Shown piece after piece: positions 27,726 through 36,649 of a stretch of 64,000 bases of DNA (position 1 is its first letter; each line of letters begins with the position of its first letter). Position numbers and translations under genes: made by a program. The notes under the pieces are model-generated. The model did no database searches, was not told where the DNA came from, and was given only the letters and a program-made list of their open reading frames with translations. The stretch is from assembly GCA_013349325.1 (NCBI GenBank), contig DUZX01000009.1, positions 40,723 to 104,722 on the forward strand, read 5' to 3'. This DNA comes from Desulfuromonadales bacterium. GTDB taxonomy: Bacteria; Desulfobacterota; Desulfuromonadia; Geobacterales; Pseudopelobacteraceae.

Positions 27726-29120
27726 TTAGTAACGGTACTGTTCAGCCTTGTAAGGTCCTTCTTTTGATACGCCAATATAAGCGGCCTGCGCATCAGTCAA
27801 TACACTCAACTGCGCGTTCAGTTTTTTGAGCTGCAGACGGGCGACTTTTTCATCCAGGTGCTTCGGCAGAACGTAGACGCCGACCGGATATTTGCCCGGA
27901 TTACAGAATATTTCGATCTGCGCGATAGTCTGGTTGGCAAAGGAGGAAGACATGACATAGCTGGGGTGGCCGGTGCCGCAGCCCAGATTGACCAGGCGTC
28001 CTTTGGCCAGAAGGATAATGCGTTTGCCGTCCGGGAAGATGATGTGGTCAACCTGCGGCTTGATTTCTTCCCACTGGTACTGCTCCAGTGCGGCAACTTC
28101 GATTTCGTTGTCGAAGTGTCCGATATTGCAGACGATAGCCTGATCCTTCATGGCAGCCATATGGTCGTGAGTAATAACGTGGTAGTTGCCGGTACAGGTT
28201 ACAAAGATATCAGCCTTATCGGCGGCATACTCCATGGTTACGACGCGGAAACCTTCCATAGCGGCCTGCAGGGCACAGATCGGATCAACTTCGGTAACCC
28301 AGACCTGGGCCGACAAGGCGCGCATGGCCTGAGCGGAACCCTTGCCGACGTCGCCATAACCGCAGATAAGAGCGACCTTGCCGGCGATCATCACGTCAGT
28401 GGCGCGTTTGATGCCATCCACCAGTGATTCGCGGCAGCCGTAGAGATTGTCGAATTTTGATTTGGTAACTGAATCGTTGACATTGATGGCCGGGAAGCGG
28501 AGTTCGCCGCGCTCATGCATCTGATAGAGACGATGTACGCCGGTCGTGGTTTCCTCGGTAACGCCTTTGATCTGAGCCAGACGAGTCGAGTACCAGCTCG
28601 GGTCGACAGCCAGTTTGGCTTTGATGGCGGCGAAGAGGATGGTCTCTTCTTCTGAACCGGGATTGGCCAGTACCGAGATATCCTTTTCAGCACGGGCACC
28701 CAGATGCAGCAGCAGGGTGGCGTCGCCGCCATCATCCAGAATCATGTTGGAGAACCCTCCGTCGCTCCACTCAAAGATGCGATGGGTGTAATCCCAGTAC
28801 TGCTCCAAAGTTTCGCCCTTAACGGCAAAGACCGGAACGCCGGAGGCGGCAATGGCTGCGGCGGCATGATCCTGAGTCGAGAAAATATTGCAGGATGCCC
28901 AACGCACCTGGGCTCCCAGGGCGGTCAGAGTATCGATCAGTACGGCGGTCTGAATGGTCATATGCAGCGAACCGGTGATGCGGGCACCCTTCAGAGGCTG
29001 TGCTGCGGCGAATTCCTCGCGGATGGCCATCAGCCCCGGCATCTCGGTTTCGGCGATTCTGATTTCTTTGCGGCCCCAATCGGCCAGGTTAAGGTCCGCT
29101 ACGATGTAATCCTGTGACAT
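27726..29120 (-). CDS. ahcY: Adenosylhomocysteinase
   Basis: A 464-residue NAD-dependent enzyme that hydrolyses S-adenosylhomocysteine to adenosine and homocysteine. The substrate domain is followed by the Rossmann segment [19 protein letters not shown]. The catalytic region [17 protein letters not shown] and the C-terminal [22 protein letters not shown] are all present. The ribosome-binding site is AAAGGAGAG. It follows a SahR-type regulator with only 51 bases between, so it is probably repressed when SAH is low. No SAH riboswitch was recognised. Confidence 0.97.
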   Translation of the reverse strand: MSQDYIVADLNLADWGRKEIRIAETEMPGLMAIREEFAAAQPLKGARITGSLHMTIQTAVLIDTLTALGAQVRWASCNIFSTQDHAAAAIAASGVPVFAVKGETLEQYWDYTHRIFEWSDGGFSNMILDDGGDATLLLHLGARAEKDISVLANPGSEEETILFAAIKAKLAVDPSWYSTRLAQIKGVTEETTTGVHRLYQMHERGELRFPAINVNDSVTKSKFDNLYGCRESLVDGIKRATDVMIAGKVALICGYGDVGKGSAQAMRALSAQVWVTEVDPICALQAAMEGFRVVTMEYAADKADIFVTCTGNYHVITHDHMAAMKDQAIVCNIGHFDNEIEVAALEQYQWEEIKPQVDHIIFPDGKRIILLAKGRLVNLGCGTGHPSYVMSSSFANQTIAQIEIFCNPGKYPVGVYVLPKHLDEKVARLQLKKLNAQLSVLTDAQAAYIGVSKEGPYKAEQYRY

Positions 29121-29171
29121 GTGTACTCTCCTTTGTTTGTTGTGATTATCGTTATGCTCAAACGAACTTTT

Positions 29172-30083
29172 TTACGACGCAGTGACGACGAGAACCGTTT
29201 CCTGAAGACTGCTCCCCTCAATCTGCTGACAACTGATTGTGCTGAATCCGGCTATCGTCAGCCAACCGGTCAACTCGCTTTCTTCGAACCCCAGCCACTG
29301 ATCAGCCAACTGCTCACGGGCCGCCTCACGCTCATGACGGGCCAGGTCGGCCAGCAGCAGTGTGCCGCCGGGAGACAGCACGCGCCTGATCTCCGTCAGT
29401 ACAACGCTCGGATCGGCGGCGTGGTGCAGCACCATGTTAATGACAACAGAACCAACCGATGCATCGGGCAACGGCAGGTGACTCATCTCTCCCAGGCGGA
29501 GTTCGACGTTACCAAATCCCCGGTCCGTCACCCTGCGGCGCGCCTCATCCAGCATGGCCGGAGAGTGATCAACTCCGATCAACCGCCTAGCCTGCGCTGC
29601 CAGTTCGATTAACAGTGCACCGGTTCCGACACCGATTTCCAGCACCGTGTCACATTCGGGCAGTTGCTCCAGCAGATGCTGCCGGTACTCCGGCAGCGGC
29701 AGCAGCGTACGCGCCAGATCATCCCATTGGCGGGCATGCCGGTCAAAAAACTCCTGACTGCGCTGCCGACGCTCCTCCAGAATACCCGCTACCGCTGTGA
29801 GGTCGCGACTGCGCTCGGGCAGCGCTTCAACCTCACGTTCAAAAACCGGACGAATATCGTGAAAAAACCTGTTCTCTGCGGCGATGCGGTAATAACCCCA
29901 GGTCCCCTGTCGTTTGACCGCCAGCAGACCGGCATCGGTCAGTATTTTGAGGTGGCGCGAGATGCGCGACTGCCCCATAGCCATGATGCGGGTCAATTCC
30001 TGAACCGTAAATTCACCGCTTAACAGCAGCGCTGTCAGGCGCAATCGACTGGGATCAGCTAAGGCTTTAAGAGTCTCCAACAT
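29172..30083 (-). CDS. sahR: ArsR-family regulator fused to SAM-dependent methyltransferase (SahR-type)
   Basis: A 303-residue fusion. Residues 1-85 form an ArsR winged helix (LADPSRLRLTALLLSG, MGQSRISRHLKILTDAGLL). Residues about 110-300 form a class I methyltransferase fold with motif I VLEIGVGTGAL and GVDHSPAMLDEA. This architecture beside ahcY matches SahR, described in proteobacteria as an SAH-responsive repressor of the methionine cycle. A perfect inverted repeat overlaps its own promoter just upstream. Whether the methyltransferase domain is catalytic or only a ligand sensor is not visible from sequence. Confidence 0.85.
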   Translation of the reverse strand: MLETLKALADPSRLRLTALLLSGEFTVQELTRIMAMGQSRISRHLKILTDAGLLAVKRQGTWGYYRIAAENRFFHDIRPVFEREVEALPERSRDLTAVAGILEERRQRSQEFFDRHARQWDDLARTLLPLPEYRQHLLEQLPECDTVLEIGVGTGALLIELAAQARRLIGVDHSPAMLDEARRRVTDRGFGNVELRLGEMSHLPLPDASVGSVVINMVLHHAADPSVVLTEIRRVLSPGGTLLLADLARHEREAAREQLADQWLGFEESELTGWLTIAGFSTISCQQIEGSSLQETVLVVTAS

Positions 30084-30104
30084 AGATCAGGTCTTTCGAT
30101 CGTT

Positions 30105-30128
30105 ATATATCAACTTTTCTTGATATAT
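30105..30128 (-). promoter_or_regulatory. Candidate SahR operator
   Basis: A perfect 9-base inverted repeat ATATATCAA-N6-TTGATATAT sits 22 bases upstream of the regulator start. It covers the proposed -10 element, as expected for autorepression by a dimeric ArsR-type protein. Confidence 0.7.
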
Positions 30129-30150
30129 CAGATCACGTTTTACTGGTCAA
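30122..30150 (-). promoter_or_regulatory. Candidate sigma-70 promoter of sahR-ahcY
   Basis: On the minus strand TTGACC (-35) and TATATC (-10) are separated by 17 bases. The -10 lies inside the 9-base arm of the SahR-like operator, so bound regulator would block RNA polymerase. Confidence 0.55.
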
Positions 30151-30151
30151 G

Positions 30152-30186
30152 TAAAAAGGCCCGTCGGATTTCTCCAAAGGGCCCTC
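30152..30186 (-). terminator. Rho-independent terminator after the flavin oxidoreductase gene
   Basis: On the minus strand GGCCC and GGGCC arms with an inner GGA/TCC pair form a hairpin followed by TTTTTAC. It lies 23 bases past the oxidoreductase stop and insulates it from sahR. Confidence 0.7.
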
Positions 30187-30208
30187 AAAACGATCTATCA
30201 GTGACGCA

Positions 30209-31294
30209 TTAAGCCGCTTCCAATAATTCCTGTTCCTCTCCGAACAGCTCATCAAAGATGGCCTGCACGGTGGTAATTTTATCAGCTTTCCAGGCATTGG
30301 TACCACAGAAGACCAGGCCGGTTTCAACGTCTCCGCGCTGAGCGCGGTCAAGAGCGGTAACAATACAGAAGCGTTCACCGGACTCTTTATAGGAGCATTT
30401 TTTCAGACACCCCAGACGGCAGGGGGTGTGCTGATCAAGATCATACTGGCGGATATTATTCTGATTGGTAAGAATGGCGCGTCCCGGAAGTCCGGCCGGG
30501 CTCATGATCAGCCCGATATCCTCCTGACGGCAGTCGATATATTTCTGTTTGAAGGCTTCCTCGGCATCACACTCCTCGGTGCAGACGAAACGACTGGCCA
30601 TCTGTACGCCATCGGCCCCTTCGGCAAGAGCGTGCTCCAGATCCGCACGGTCCCAGATACCTCCGGCGGCAATGACCGGCACATCCACGCCATATTCTGT
30701 GCGAAACAGCTCTTTGACCTGACGTACCGTTGCATACTGATCATACTCACCGGTCCCGATATTCTCCAACTTTTCGCCGAGATGACCGCCAGCGGTATCG
30801 GGATCTTCGACAACTACGGCATCCGGCAGACGATGATATGTTTTATGCCATTTTTTTGCAATCAGCTGGGCTGCACGTAGTGAGGAAACAATCGGAATCA
30901 GAGCCACATCAGGGTGGTCGGCGGTCAGCTCCGGTAGTCCCATCGGCAGTCCGGCACCACAGACGATCACCTTGGCACCGCCGTCAATGGCAGCTTTCAC
31001 TAAAAGTTCAAAATCAGACAGGGCCACCATGACATTGACGCCGATGATGCCATCCGGCGCGATTTCATACGCTTTGCGCAGCTCGGCCTTGAATGCCTCG
31101 GCATCAGCCTTAAAATAGTTTTTACCATTGTAGAGCCCGCTGTTGAGGGCGATGCCCGGCGCTGCCACCAGGCCGATACCGCCGCATTGTGCGACCGCTC
31201 CAGCCAGACGCCCCGCTGACACACGGACTCCCATGCCACCCTGAATAAGCGGGTAGCGGGCGATATAGTTTCCTATTTTAAGCGGCTGGGCCAT
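30209..31294 (-). CDS. NAD(P)H-dependent flavin oxidoreductase (nitronate monooxygenase family)
   Basis: A 361-residue FMN-binding TIM barrel. The start at 31294 (MAQPLKIGNYI) has GGAGG upstream, and the track start adds an unconvincing leader. Family segments: YPLIQGGMGVRVSAGRLAGAVA at the N-terminus, VVEDPDTAGGHLG in the middle, and PVIAAGGIWDRADLEHALAEGADGVQMASRF (phosphate-binding loop). A Cys-rich stretch (TPCRLGCLKKC) near the end is typical of the subgroup in anaerobes. Related proteins include nitronate monooxygenases and enoyl-ACP reductase FabK. The exact substrate is open. Confidence 0.85.
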   Translation of the reverse strand: MAQPLKIGNYIARYPLIQGGMGVRVSAGRLAGAVAQCGGIGLVAAPGIALNSGLYNGKNYFKADAEAFKAELRKAYEIAPDGIIGVNVMVALSDFELLVKAAIDGGAKVIVCGAGLPMGLPELTADHPDVALIPIVSSLRAAQLIAKKWHKTYHRLPDAVVVEDPDTAGGHLGEKLENIGTGEYDQYATVRQVKELFRTEYGVDVPVIAAGGIWDRADLEHALAEGADGVQMASRFVCTEECDAEEAFKQKYIDCRQEDIGLIMSPAGLPGRAILTNQNNIRQYDLDQHTPCRLGCLKKCSYKESGERFCIVTALDRAQRGDVETGLVFCGTNAWKADKITTVQAIFDELFGEEQELLEAA

Positions 31295-31482
31295 GTGCAA
31301 CCTCCGATTCCTAGTAGGAGTGCATAATAGCAAGCTTAGTGTCTACACTATGTAATATTTTTGTAAAAGTACGGAGCGGGTGCAAATAATCGTCGACGGT
31401 GCAAAAACCGGGGGATTGCCAACAAGACACTGAACGGCTATAATCCGGTCGCTCAATTATCCCGCTACGAGGTACCCAAACC

Positions 31483-32019
31483 ATGATCCGACCATTTAAA
31501 GGCATTCACCCCAGCATCGATCCGAGCGCCTTTATCGCTGAAACTGCCGTCATTATCGGCGATATCGAGATCGGAGAACAATCCAGCATCTGGTACAACT
31601 GCGTCGCACGCGGCGACGTCAATTCGATCCGTATCGGCGCCCGCAGCAATGTCCAGGATCTCTCCATGCTGCACGTTACCCACAAGAAAAATGCCGCTGA
31701 TCCCGGTGCGCCGCTGATTATCGGTGATGACGTTACGATCGGCCACAGTGTGACCCTGCATGGCTGCACCCTGCAGAACGGCTGTTTCATCGGCATGCAG
31801 GCTATGGTCATGGATCATGCCGTCGTAGGTGAAGGGGCCTTGATCGGCGCACGGGCTCTGGTTACGGAAGGAACGATCGTCGCTCCGCATACGCTCTGGG
31901 TCGGCTCACCCGCACGCTACAAGCGCGATCTGACTCCGGCAGAGGTGGCCTGGCTGGCCAAATCGGCCGACAATTATGTCAGATATTCGCGCGAGTATCT
32001 TGCAGAAGAGCCGGGTTGA
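31483..32019 (+). CDS. Gamma-class carbonic anhydrase-like hexapeptide protein
   Basis: A 178-residue left-handed beta-helix trimer subunit (YrdA/CaiE/Cam group). Hexapeptide repeats run from about residue 20 to 145. The three zinc-ligand His positions are visible in MLHVTHKK and [10 protein letters not shown]. The acidic loop residues of Methanosarcina Cam are not evident, so true carbonic anhydrase activity is uncertain. Its last 41 bases overlap the convergent macrodomain gene. Confidence 0.87.
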   Translation: MIRPFKGIHPSIDPSAFIAETAVIIGDIEIGEQSSIWYNCVARGDVNSIRIGARSNVQDLSMLHVTHKKNAADPGAPLIIGDDVTIGHSVTLHGCTLQNGCFIGMQAMVMDHAVVGEGALIGARALVTEGTIVAPHTLWVGSPARYKRDLTPAEVAWLAKSADNYVRYSREYLAEEPG

Positions 32020-32527
32020 GTCGCGCTGCGGCCTCCTGATAGACCTGTTGCGCCGGAGCATTGTACTGAACAAAGATAATCCGCTGTAGCTCGGGAAACT
32101 GTTCGCGGGCCGCTTCTGCGGCAGAGAGAGCGATAACCGCCGCTTCGCGCATCGGATAGCCATAGATCCCGGCGCTGACCGCCGGAATAGCGATGCTGGT
32201 CAGTCCATGCTGATGGGCAACCTCAAAACAACGACGGTAGGCCAATTTCAGCAGCTCCGGCTCACCCTGCTTTCCATCCTTCCAGACCGGCCCGACCGTG
32301 TGAATGACATGCCGCGCCGGGAGTTTGTACCCTCCCGTAATCTTGGCATCACCGGTTTCGCACCCTCCCAGGCTTCCACATTCACCCAGCAAAGCTGGCC
32401 CGGCTGCCGTATGAATGGCACCATCCACGCCACCGCCTCCCAGCAGCGTATTATTGGCGGCGTTGACAATCGCATCCACCGCCAGCGTTGTAATATCGCC
32501 CTGAATAATTTCTATAACCGCTGCCAT
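31979..32527 (-). CDS. Macrodomain O-acetyl-ADP-ribose deacetylase (YmdB/MacroD-like)
   Basis: A 182-residue single macrodomain. Motifs [33 protein letters not shown] and [10 protein letters not shown] match the MacroD-type catalytic loops that hydrolyse O-acetyl-ADP-ribose and mono-ADP-ribose esters. The 3' end overlaps the convergent carbonic-anhydrase-like gene by 41 bases, so each transcript is antisense to the other there. Confidence 0.92.
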   Translation of the reverse strand: MAAVIEIIQGDITTLAVDAIVNAANNTLLGGGGVDGAIHTAAGPALLGECGSLGGCETGDAKITGGYKLPARHVIHTVGPVWKDGKQGEPELLKLAYRRCFEVAHQHGLTSIAIPAVSAGIYGYPMREAAVIALSAAEAAREQFPELQRIIFVQYNAPAQQVYQEAAARLNPALLQDTRANI

Positions 32528-32599
32528 ACTTCACCCCCGTTTTTTTGTTTTCGATTAACACTTCTGTAGCAGGTTTTACGTATATTGCAACGAAAACAG

Positions 32600-32638
32600 A
32601 ACGGCTCCCGGCTGCGATTGACGCAACGGGGAGCCGTT
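32600..32638 (-). terminator. Hairpin terminator after the Fe-S protein gene
   Basis: Arms AACGGCTCCC and GGGAGCCGTT close an 18-base loop. On the minus strand the stem is followed by a T-rich stretch. The near-symmetry could stop transcripts from both sides. Confidence 0.6.
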
Positions 32639-32665
32639 GTTGTGTAGCGCTATTCTATCGATTCG

Positions 32666-33421
32666 TTATGCCTTGATCTGACCCTGGATGCCGATTGTGA
32701 TTTCTTTATACGGGATCTCTTTACCGCAGGCTGCAACTGCCTGGCGGGCTGCTACTGCTATGCCGCCGCAGCAGGGCACTTCCATCTTGAGTACCGTTAC
32801 GCTCCTGACATCAGATTTCGTGAAAAGCTCGGTCAACTTCTGCTGATAAAATTGATTATCATCCAGCTTGGGGCACCCCATAACAACCGCTTTTCCTTTC
32901 AAAAAATCTTCGTGGTAACCGGCATAGGCCACCGGTACGCAGTCGGCGGTGATCAAAAGATCAGCACCCTGAAAATACGGCGCGGTGGTCGAGACCAGGT
33001 GTAGCTGAACCGGCCATTGAGCCAACTGACTCTGACGAGAGCCGCCAGGAGCTGTCTCGGCAACCGCCTGCGGACGCTCAAAGCTCATGGCACGTGAACC
33101 GGGGCAACCGCCACCGCCATGCTGATGCTGGGGCGCTGCCGACTGGTGTGTCACCGGTGGATGAACGGGATGTGGCTTGCCGAGTGCAGTCAGATGTACT
33201 TCTACGGCAGCTTCATCAAATGCGTCACTTTCACGCTCCTCGATGGTGATTGCTCCCTGCGGACACTCGCCCAGGCAGGCGCCCAGACCATCACACAGAT
33301 TATCCGCCGCAAGTACGGCCTTGCCGTTAACCAGCGTAATGGCGCCTTCGGCACAGGAAGGAACGCAATCTCCGCAGCCGTTACATTTGTCCGGATCAAT
33401 TTTTACGATTTTTCTCAGCAT
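32666..33421 (-). CDS. Ferredoxin-like 4Fe-4S protein with C-terminal Cys-containing domain
   Basis: A 251-residue protein. The first cluster site is complete (CNGCGDCVPSC). The second reads CDGLGACLGEC with Leu in place of the second Cys, so it has three Cys and may hold a [3Fe-4S] or no cluster. A His/Pro/Gly linker leads to a domain (about 130-245) with TADCVPVAYAGYHEDFL, GCPKLDD and VPCCGG Cys positions. It probably serves as an electron-transfer module. It follows a YgbA-like gene by 65 bases on the same strand, hinting at nitrosative-stress co-regulation. Confidence 0.75.
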   Translation of the reverse strand: MLRKIVKIDPDKCNGCGDCVPSCAEGAITLVNGKAVLAADNLCDGLGACLGECPQGAITIEERESDAFDEAAVEVHLTALGKPHPVHPPVTHQSAAPQHQHGGGGCPGSRAMSFERPQAVAETAPGGSRQSQLAQWPVQLHLVSTTAPYFQGADLLITADCVPVAYAGYHEDFLKGKAVVMGCPKLDDNQFYQQKLTELFTKSDVRSVTVLKMEVPCCGGIAVAARQAVAACGKEIPYKEITIGIQGQIKA

Positions 33422-33486
33422 GGTATTCTCCTTGGTGTTGTGATGTGACTGGTTGGGGCGATGCGATCAACCACCCGGTTTCAGAT

Positions 33487-33843
33487 CTAAAAGAAATAGT
33501 GCCACAGATAATCAATCCGACCGCGCATGACCAACCTGCGCCCTGCATAGGACATGATCTCACGCACCTGTGCCCGCTGCGGAGCGGCATAACAGTGAAT
33601 GCGACAGTTTTTGCAGGTCGGCTTTTCCGACTCCAGCGGGCAATTCTGCCGCCGGGCAATCGCATAAGACATGAATTCACTGCAGTCGTTGCAGAGTCTG
33701 CGCTGACCAAGCTCTTCCGGCAACGAAAAATCCGATCGAAGCGCCATGCCATGTGTGCCGCTGCAGTAGACTTCCACAAACGTTCCGAGCAGCCTGATAT
33801 CCCGTCTTTGTTGCTTTGTCAGCGTTTCCATGGATGCGATCAT
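33487..33843 (-). CDS. YgbA-like (nitrous-oxide-stimulated promoter family) protein
   Basis: About 118 residues from the ATG at 33843, which has GGAG upstream. Starts at 33831 and 33873 are also possible. It is Cys-rich, with CNDCSEFMSYA and CPLESEKPTCKNCRIHCY, and ends in GRIDYLWHY, matching the PF11756-type proteins whose genes respond to nitric oxide in enterobacteria. The Cys pattern suggests metal binding. Role unproven. Confidence 0.78.
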   Translation of the reverse strand: MIASMETLTKQQRRDIRLLGTFVEVYCSGTHGMALRSDFSLPEELGQRRLCNDCSEFMSYAIARRQNCPLESEKPTCKNCRIHCYAAPQRAQVREIMSYAGRRLVMRGRIDYLWHYFF

Positions 33844-33989
33844 GCCCTGGTCTGCTCCCGTCGTACATGACACAAGTCAATTTTTAAACGTTTCCTCGGT
33901 TGCGTAAAACTATGAAGATTTTACGGCTGTATTTCTTTCTGTTCTCCCCCGCTTGCCGCGTGCCCTCGTTATGTGCTACAACTGCCGCC

Positions 33990-35951
33990 ATGCTCCAATT
34001 ACAGAATTTATCCAAAAATTTTGCCGGCACACCACTCTTTAGTGACATCTCCTGGCACCTGAAAAAGGGTGAGCGAGTCGCCCTGGTCGGAGAAAACGGA
34101 GCCGGCAAATCGACGCTGATGAAAATCATCGCCGGCCTGATCGAATCCTCCTCCGGCGAAATCCGCTTTGCGCGCGGAGCAAAAGCCTCCTATCTGCCGC
34201 AGGACGGCATTGTCACAGCCGGGCAGTCTCTGTTTCATGAAGCTCGGGGCGCCTTGAGTGAGCTGCTCGTAATGGAGGACGAACTGCATCGCCTCGGCCT
34301 GCAATTAGAACAACTTCCGCACGATTCGTGCGACCATGAGCAGCTGCTGGAAAAATATGGCGAATTGCAGGAACAGTTCCGCCATGGCGGCGGCTACACC
34401 ATGGAAGCCGAAATCGGCACGGTACTCAAAGGGCTGGGCTTCGTGCAGTCCGACTGGATGCGCGACTGCGGTGAATTTTCAGGGGGGTGGCAGATGCGGA
34501 TCGCGCTGGCCCGCCTGCTGTTGCAGAAACCGGATGTCCTGCTGCTGGATGAACCGACCAATCACCTCGATATTGAGGCCCGTAACTGGCTGGAAGAATA
34601 TCTCTGCAATTATCCCGGTTCCGTAATCCTGGTTTCGCATGACCGCTTCTTCATGGACAGTGTCTGCAGCCGTATCGCCGAGGTCTGGAATCACACGATC
34701 GCGGATTATCACTGCCGCTATTCTACCTATCTGACGCAGCGTGACGAGCGGGTCACGGCACTGCGCAACGCCAAGCGCATTCAGGATGAGGAAATCGAAA
34801 AGACTGAGGATTTCATCCGCCGCTTTCGCTATCAGGCCAACAAAGCGTCGCAAGTCCAGTCACGTATCAAGCAGCTGGAAAAGGTGGAACGCATTGTTCT
34901 GCCGCCGGAGCGTAAAAAAATCCGCTTCCAGTTTCCGGATGCTCCCAAGAGCGGTAAAAACGTCATGGAGCTGCGAGGTTTAACACGCTCTTTTGGCGAT
35001 CACACCGTCCTCGACCGGATCGACCTGACGATTGAAAAGGGGGAGCGGGTTGCACTGGTCGGGCACAACGGTGCCGGCAAATCAACACTGATGGCGGTAC
35101 TGGCCGGAGGGGAAATTCAGGGTGGCGAGCGGATCATCGGCCACAACGTCAGCATGGATTATTTTGCCCAGGATCAGGCCAGTGTGCTCGACCCCGAGCG
35201 TTCAGCCTACGACGAGCTCTACGCCGATGCCCCCTACGTAATGGTTCCAAGACTGCGCGACATCCTGGGATCGTTTCTCTTCTCGGGCGACGATATCAAC
35301 AAGAAAGTGGCCGTCCTGTCCGGCGGCGAGCGCAACCGTCTGGCTCTGGCCAAGATGTTGCTACGCCCATCCAATCTGCTTCTGATGGATGAGCCGACCA
35401 ATCATCTGGACCTCTACAGCAAAGAGGTTCTGTTGGAGGCGCTGAAAGGGTTTGATGGCACGGTGGTTTTTGTTTCGCATGACCGCTATTTTGTTAACGC
35501 CCTGGCGACGCGCGTTGTCGAGGTTGACAACGGCGGCGTAGAAAATTATTTCGGGGATTATGAATATTACCTGAGCAAGAAAGCGGGGCAGGAACCGACG
35601 GGTAAAGGTGAAGTGTCAAAAGCCTCCGCGCAAAAAGACGATTCCGGTTCCCCTGTCTCTTCAGCTGCCGCCCCCGCGTTACTTCCTCCGCTTAACAAGG
35701 AGGTTCGCCTCAAGGATCGCGAAGAGGAAAAACGGCGCAAACGTGATGATCAAGCCCGTCAGAAACGGCTCGCTGACGTGGAATCGCAGATCTCTTCCGT
35801 AGAAAAGAGCCTGGCAGAACTGGAAGCTGAAATGAACGCGCCCGGTTTCTTTGACGATGCCGGGCGGGGCCTGCAGGGTGGCGAGCGTCATGCCGCTCTC
35901 AACCTTCAGCTGGAAGGTCTGTACGCGCAGTGGGAAGAGATCTCAGGGTAG
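33990..35951 (+). CDS. ABC-F family ATPase (Uup/YheS-like)
   Basis: A 653-residue soluble protein with two ABC domains and no membrane region. The start at 33990 (MLQLQNLSKNF) fits the family, while the track start adds a spurious leader. Domain 1: Walker A GENGAGKST, signature FSGGW, Walker B LLLDEPTNHLD. Domain 2: GHNGAGKST, LSGGE, LLMDEPTNHLD. Between them lies the P-site-tRNA-interaction linker helix region (NAKRIQDEEIEKTEDFIRRF). The C-terminus (about 560-653) is a charged coiled coil. ABC-F proteins act on ribosomes. The subgroup is uncertain. Confidence 0.92.
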   Translation: MLQLQNLSKNFAGTPLFSDISWHLKKGERVALVGENGAGKSTLMKIIAGLIESSSGEIRFARGAKASYLPQDGIVTAGQSLFHEARGALSELLVMEDELHRLGLQLEQLPHDSCDHEQLLEKYGELQEQFRHGGGYTMEAEIGTVLKGLGFVQSDWMRDCGEFSGGWQMRIALARLLLQKPDVLLLDEPTNHLDIEARNWLEEYLCNYPGSVILVSHDRFFMDSVCSRIAEVWNHTIADYHCRYSTYLTQRDERVTALRNAKRIQDEEIEKTEDFIRRFRYQANKASQVQSRIKQLEKVERIVLPPERKKIRFQFPDAPKSGKNVMELRGLTRSFGDHTVLDRIDLTIEKGERVALVGHNGAGKSTLMAVLAGGEIQGGERIIGHNVSMDYFAQDQASVLDPERSAYDELYADAPYVMVPRLRDILGSFLFSGDDINKKVAVLSGGERNRLALAKMLLRPSNLLLMDEPTNHLDLYSKEVLLEALKGFDGTVVFVSHDRYFVNALATRVVEVDNGGVENYFGDYEYYLSKKAGQEPTGKGEVSKASAQKDDSGSPVSSAAAPALLPPLNKEVRLKDREEEKRRKRDDQARQKRLADVESQISSVEKSLAELEAEMNAPGFFDDAGRGLQGGERHAALNLQLEGLYAQWEEISG

Positions 35952-35967
35952 TCCAGCACTGATAATG

Positions 35968-36003
35968 AAAAAGCCCGTTGACAGCAGAGTCAACGGGCTT
36001 TTT
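35968..36003. terminator. Bidirectional rho-independent terminator
   Basis: A perfect stem AAGCCCGTTGAC / GTCAACGGGCTT with a 6-base loop, flanked by AAA and TTT runs, lies between the convergent ABC-F and FKBP genes. Confidence 0.92.
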
Positions 36004-36027
36004 CAGGTTATTGCACCGGGGAATCAA

Positions 36028-36576
36028 TTACAGAATATCAACCAACCGGATCGTAAATGTCAGATCGCAACCGGCCAGGGGGTGATTGGCATCCAGCGTA
36101 ATGGACGTTTCCGTTACTTCAGTTACCAGAACCGGCATCGGCGAACCATCCTGCATGATAACTTCCATCTGCTGGCCCGGTTCAGGATTGATGTCTGCCG
36201 GTATCTCGCTCCGCTCAATGACAGCCATCATCTCTTCGGCCCGCTGGCCATAGGCATCGTCCGCCGGAATGGTTACCGTGACGCTCTGTCCCGGCTCCAG
36301 ACCAATGACGGCCGCTTCGAATTTCGGAATCAGGTTTCCTGCTCCGATAACGAACTCCATCGGTCCACTGGCGTTACTTGCGCAGCCGCAGTCATCGTGA
36401 TCGCAACTGCTTTTGGTTTTGGTACTGTGATCATTTCCACATCCGCATGAATCGTTCTGCCCGCAGCTATCATCTTGTGTATCAGCAGCGTCCTCCGATG
36501 AATCAAAAACGGAGCCATCTTCAAGTCTGCCGGTATAATGAACCCGGACGGTATCGCCAGTTTTAGCCTGTGCCAT
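36028..36576 (-). CDS. FKBP-type peptidyl-prolyl isomerase (SlyD-like) with Cys-rich insertion
   Basis: A 182-residue protein. The start at 36576 (MAQAKTGDTV) has AAAGGAT upstream and avoids overlap with the DivIVA gene. The FKBP fold begins VRVHYTGRLEDGSVFDSS and resumes PMEFVIGAGNLIPKFE. The SlyD-type insert-in-flap chaperone domain follows (PADDAYGQRAEEMM). Between FDSS and PMEF sits a 43-residue Asp/Cys-rich segment with Cys at 38, 44, 46, 58, 63 and 65, plus two His, that ordinary FKBPs lack. In SlyD the metal-binding Cys/His run is a C-terminal tail, so here it appears moved into the catalytic domain. Confidence 0.88.
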   Translation of the reverse strand: MAQAKTGDTVRVHYTGRLEDGSVFDSSEDAADTQDDSCGQNDSCGCGNDHSTKTKSSCDHDDCGCASNASGPMEFVIGAGNLIPKFEAAVIGLEPGQSVTVTIPADDAYGQRAEEMMAVIERSEIPADINPEPGQQMEVIMQDGSPMPVLVTEVTETSITLDANHPLAGCDLTFTIRLVDIL

Positions 36577-36649
36577 GTAATATCCTTTCGAGGTAGATTC
36601 AGCACTGTTCCCGTGACGTGCTGATGATAAATAGCTTGCGTCTGCTCTC

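Noticed and set aside
29121-29171. SAH riboswitch in front of ahcY
   Set aside because: The gap is only 51 bases and lacks the conserved SAH-riboswitch core. Control by the upstream SahR-type protein explains the context.
33990-35951. Antibiotic-resistance ABC-F protein
   Set aside because: The sequence fits the general Uup/YheS housekeeping group, and no resistance-type linker feature could be identified by eye.
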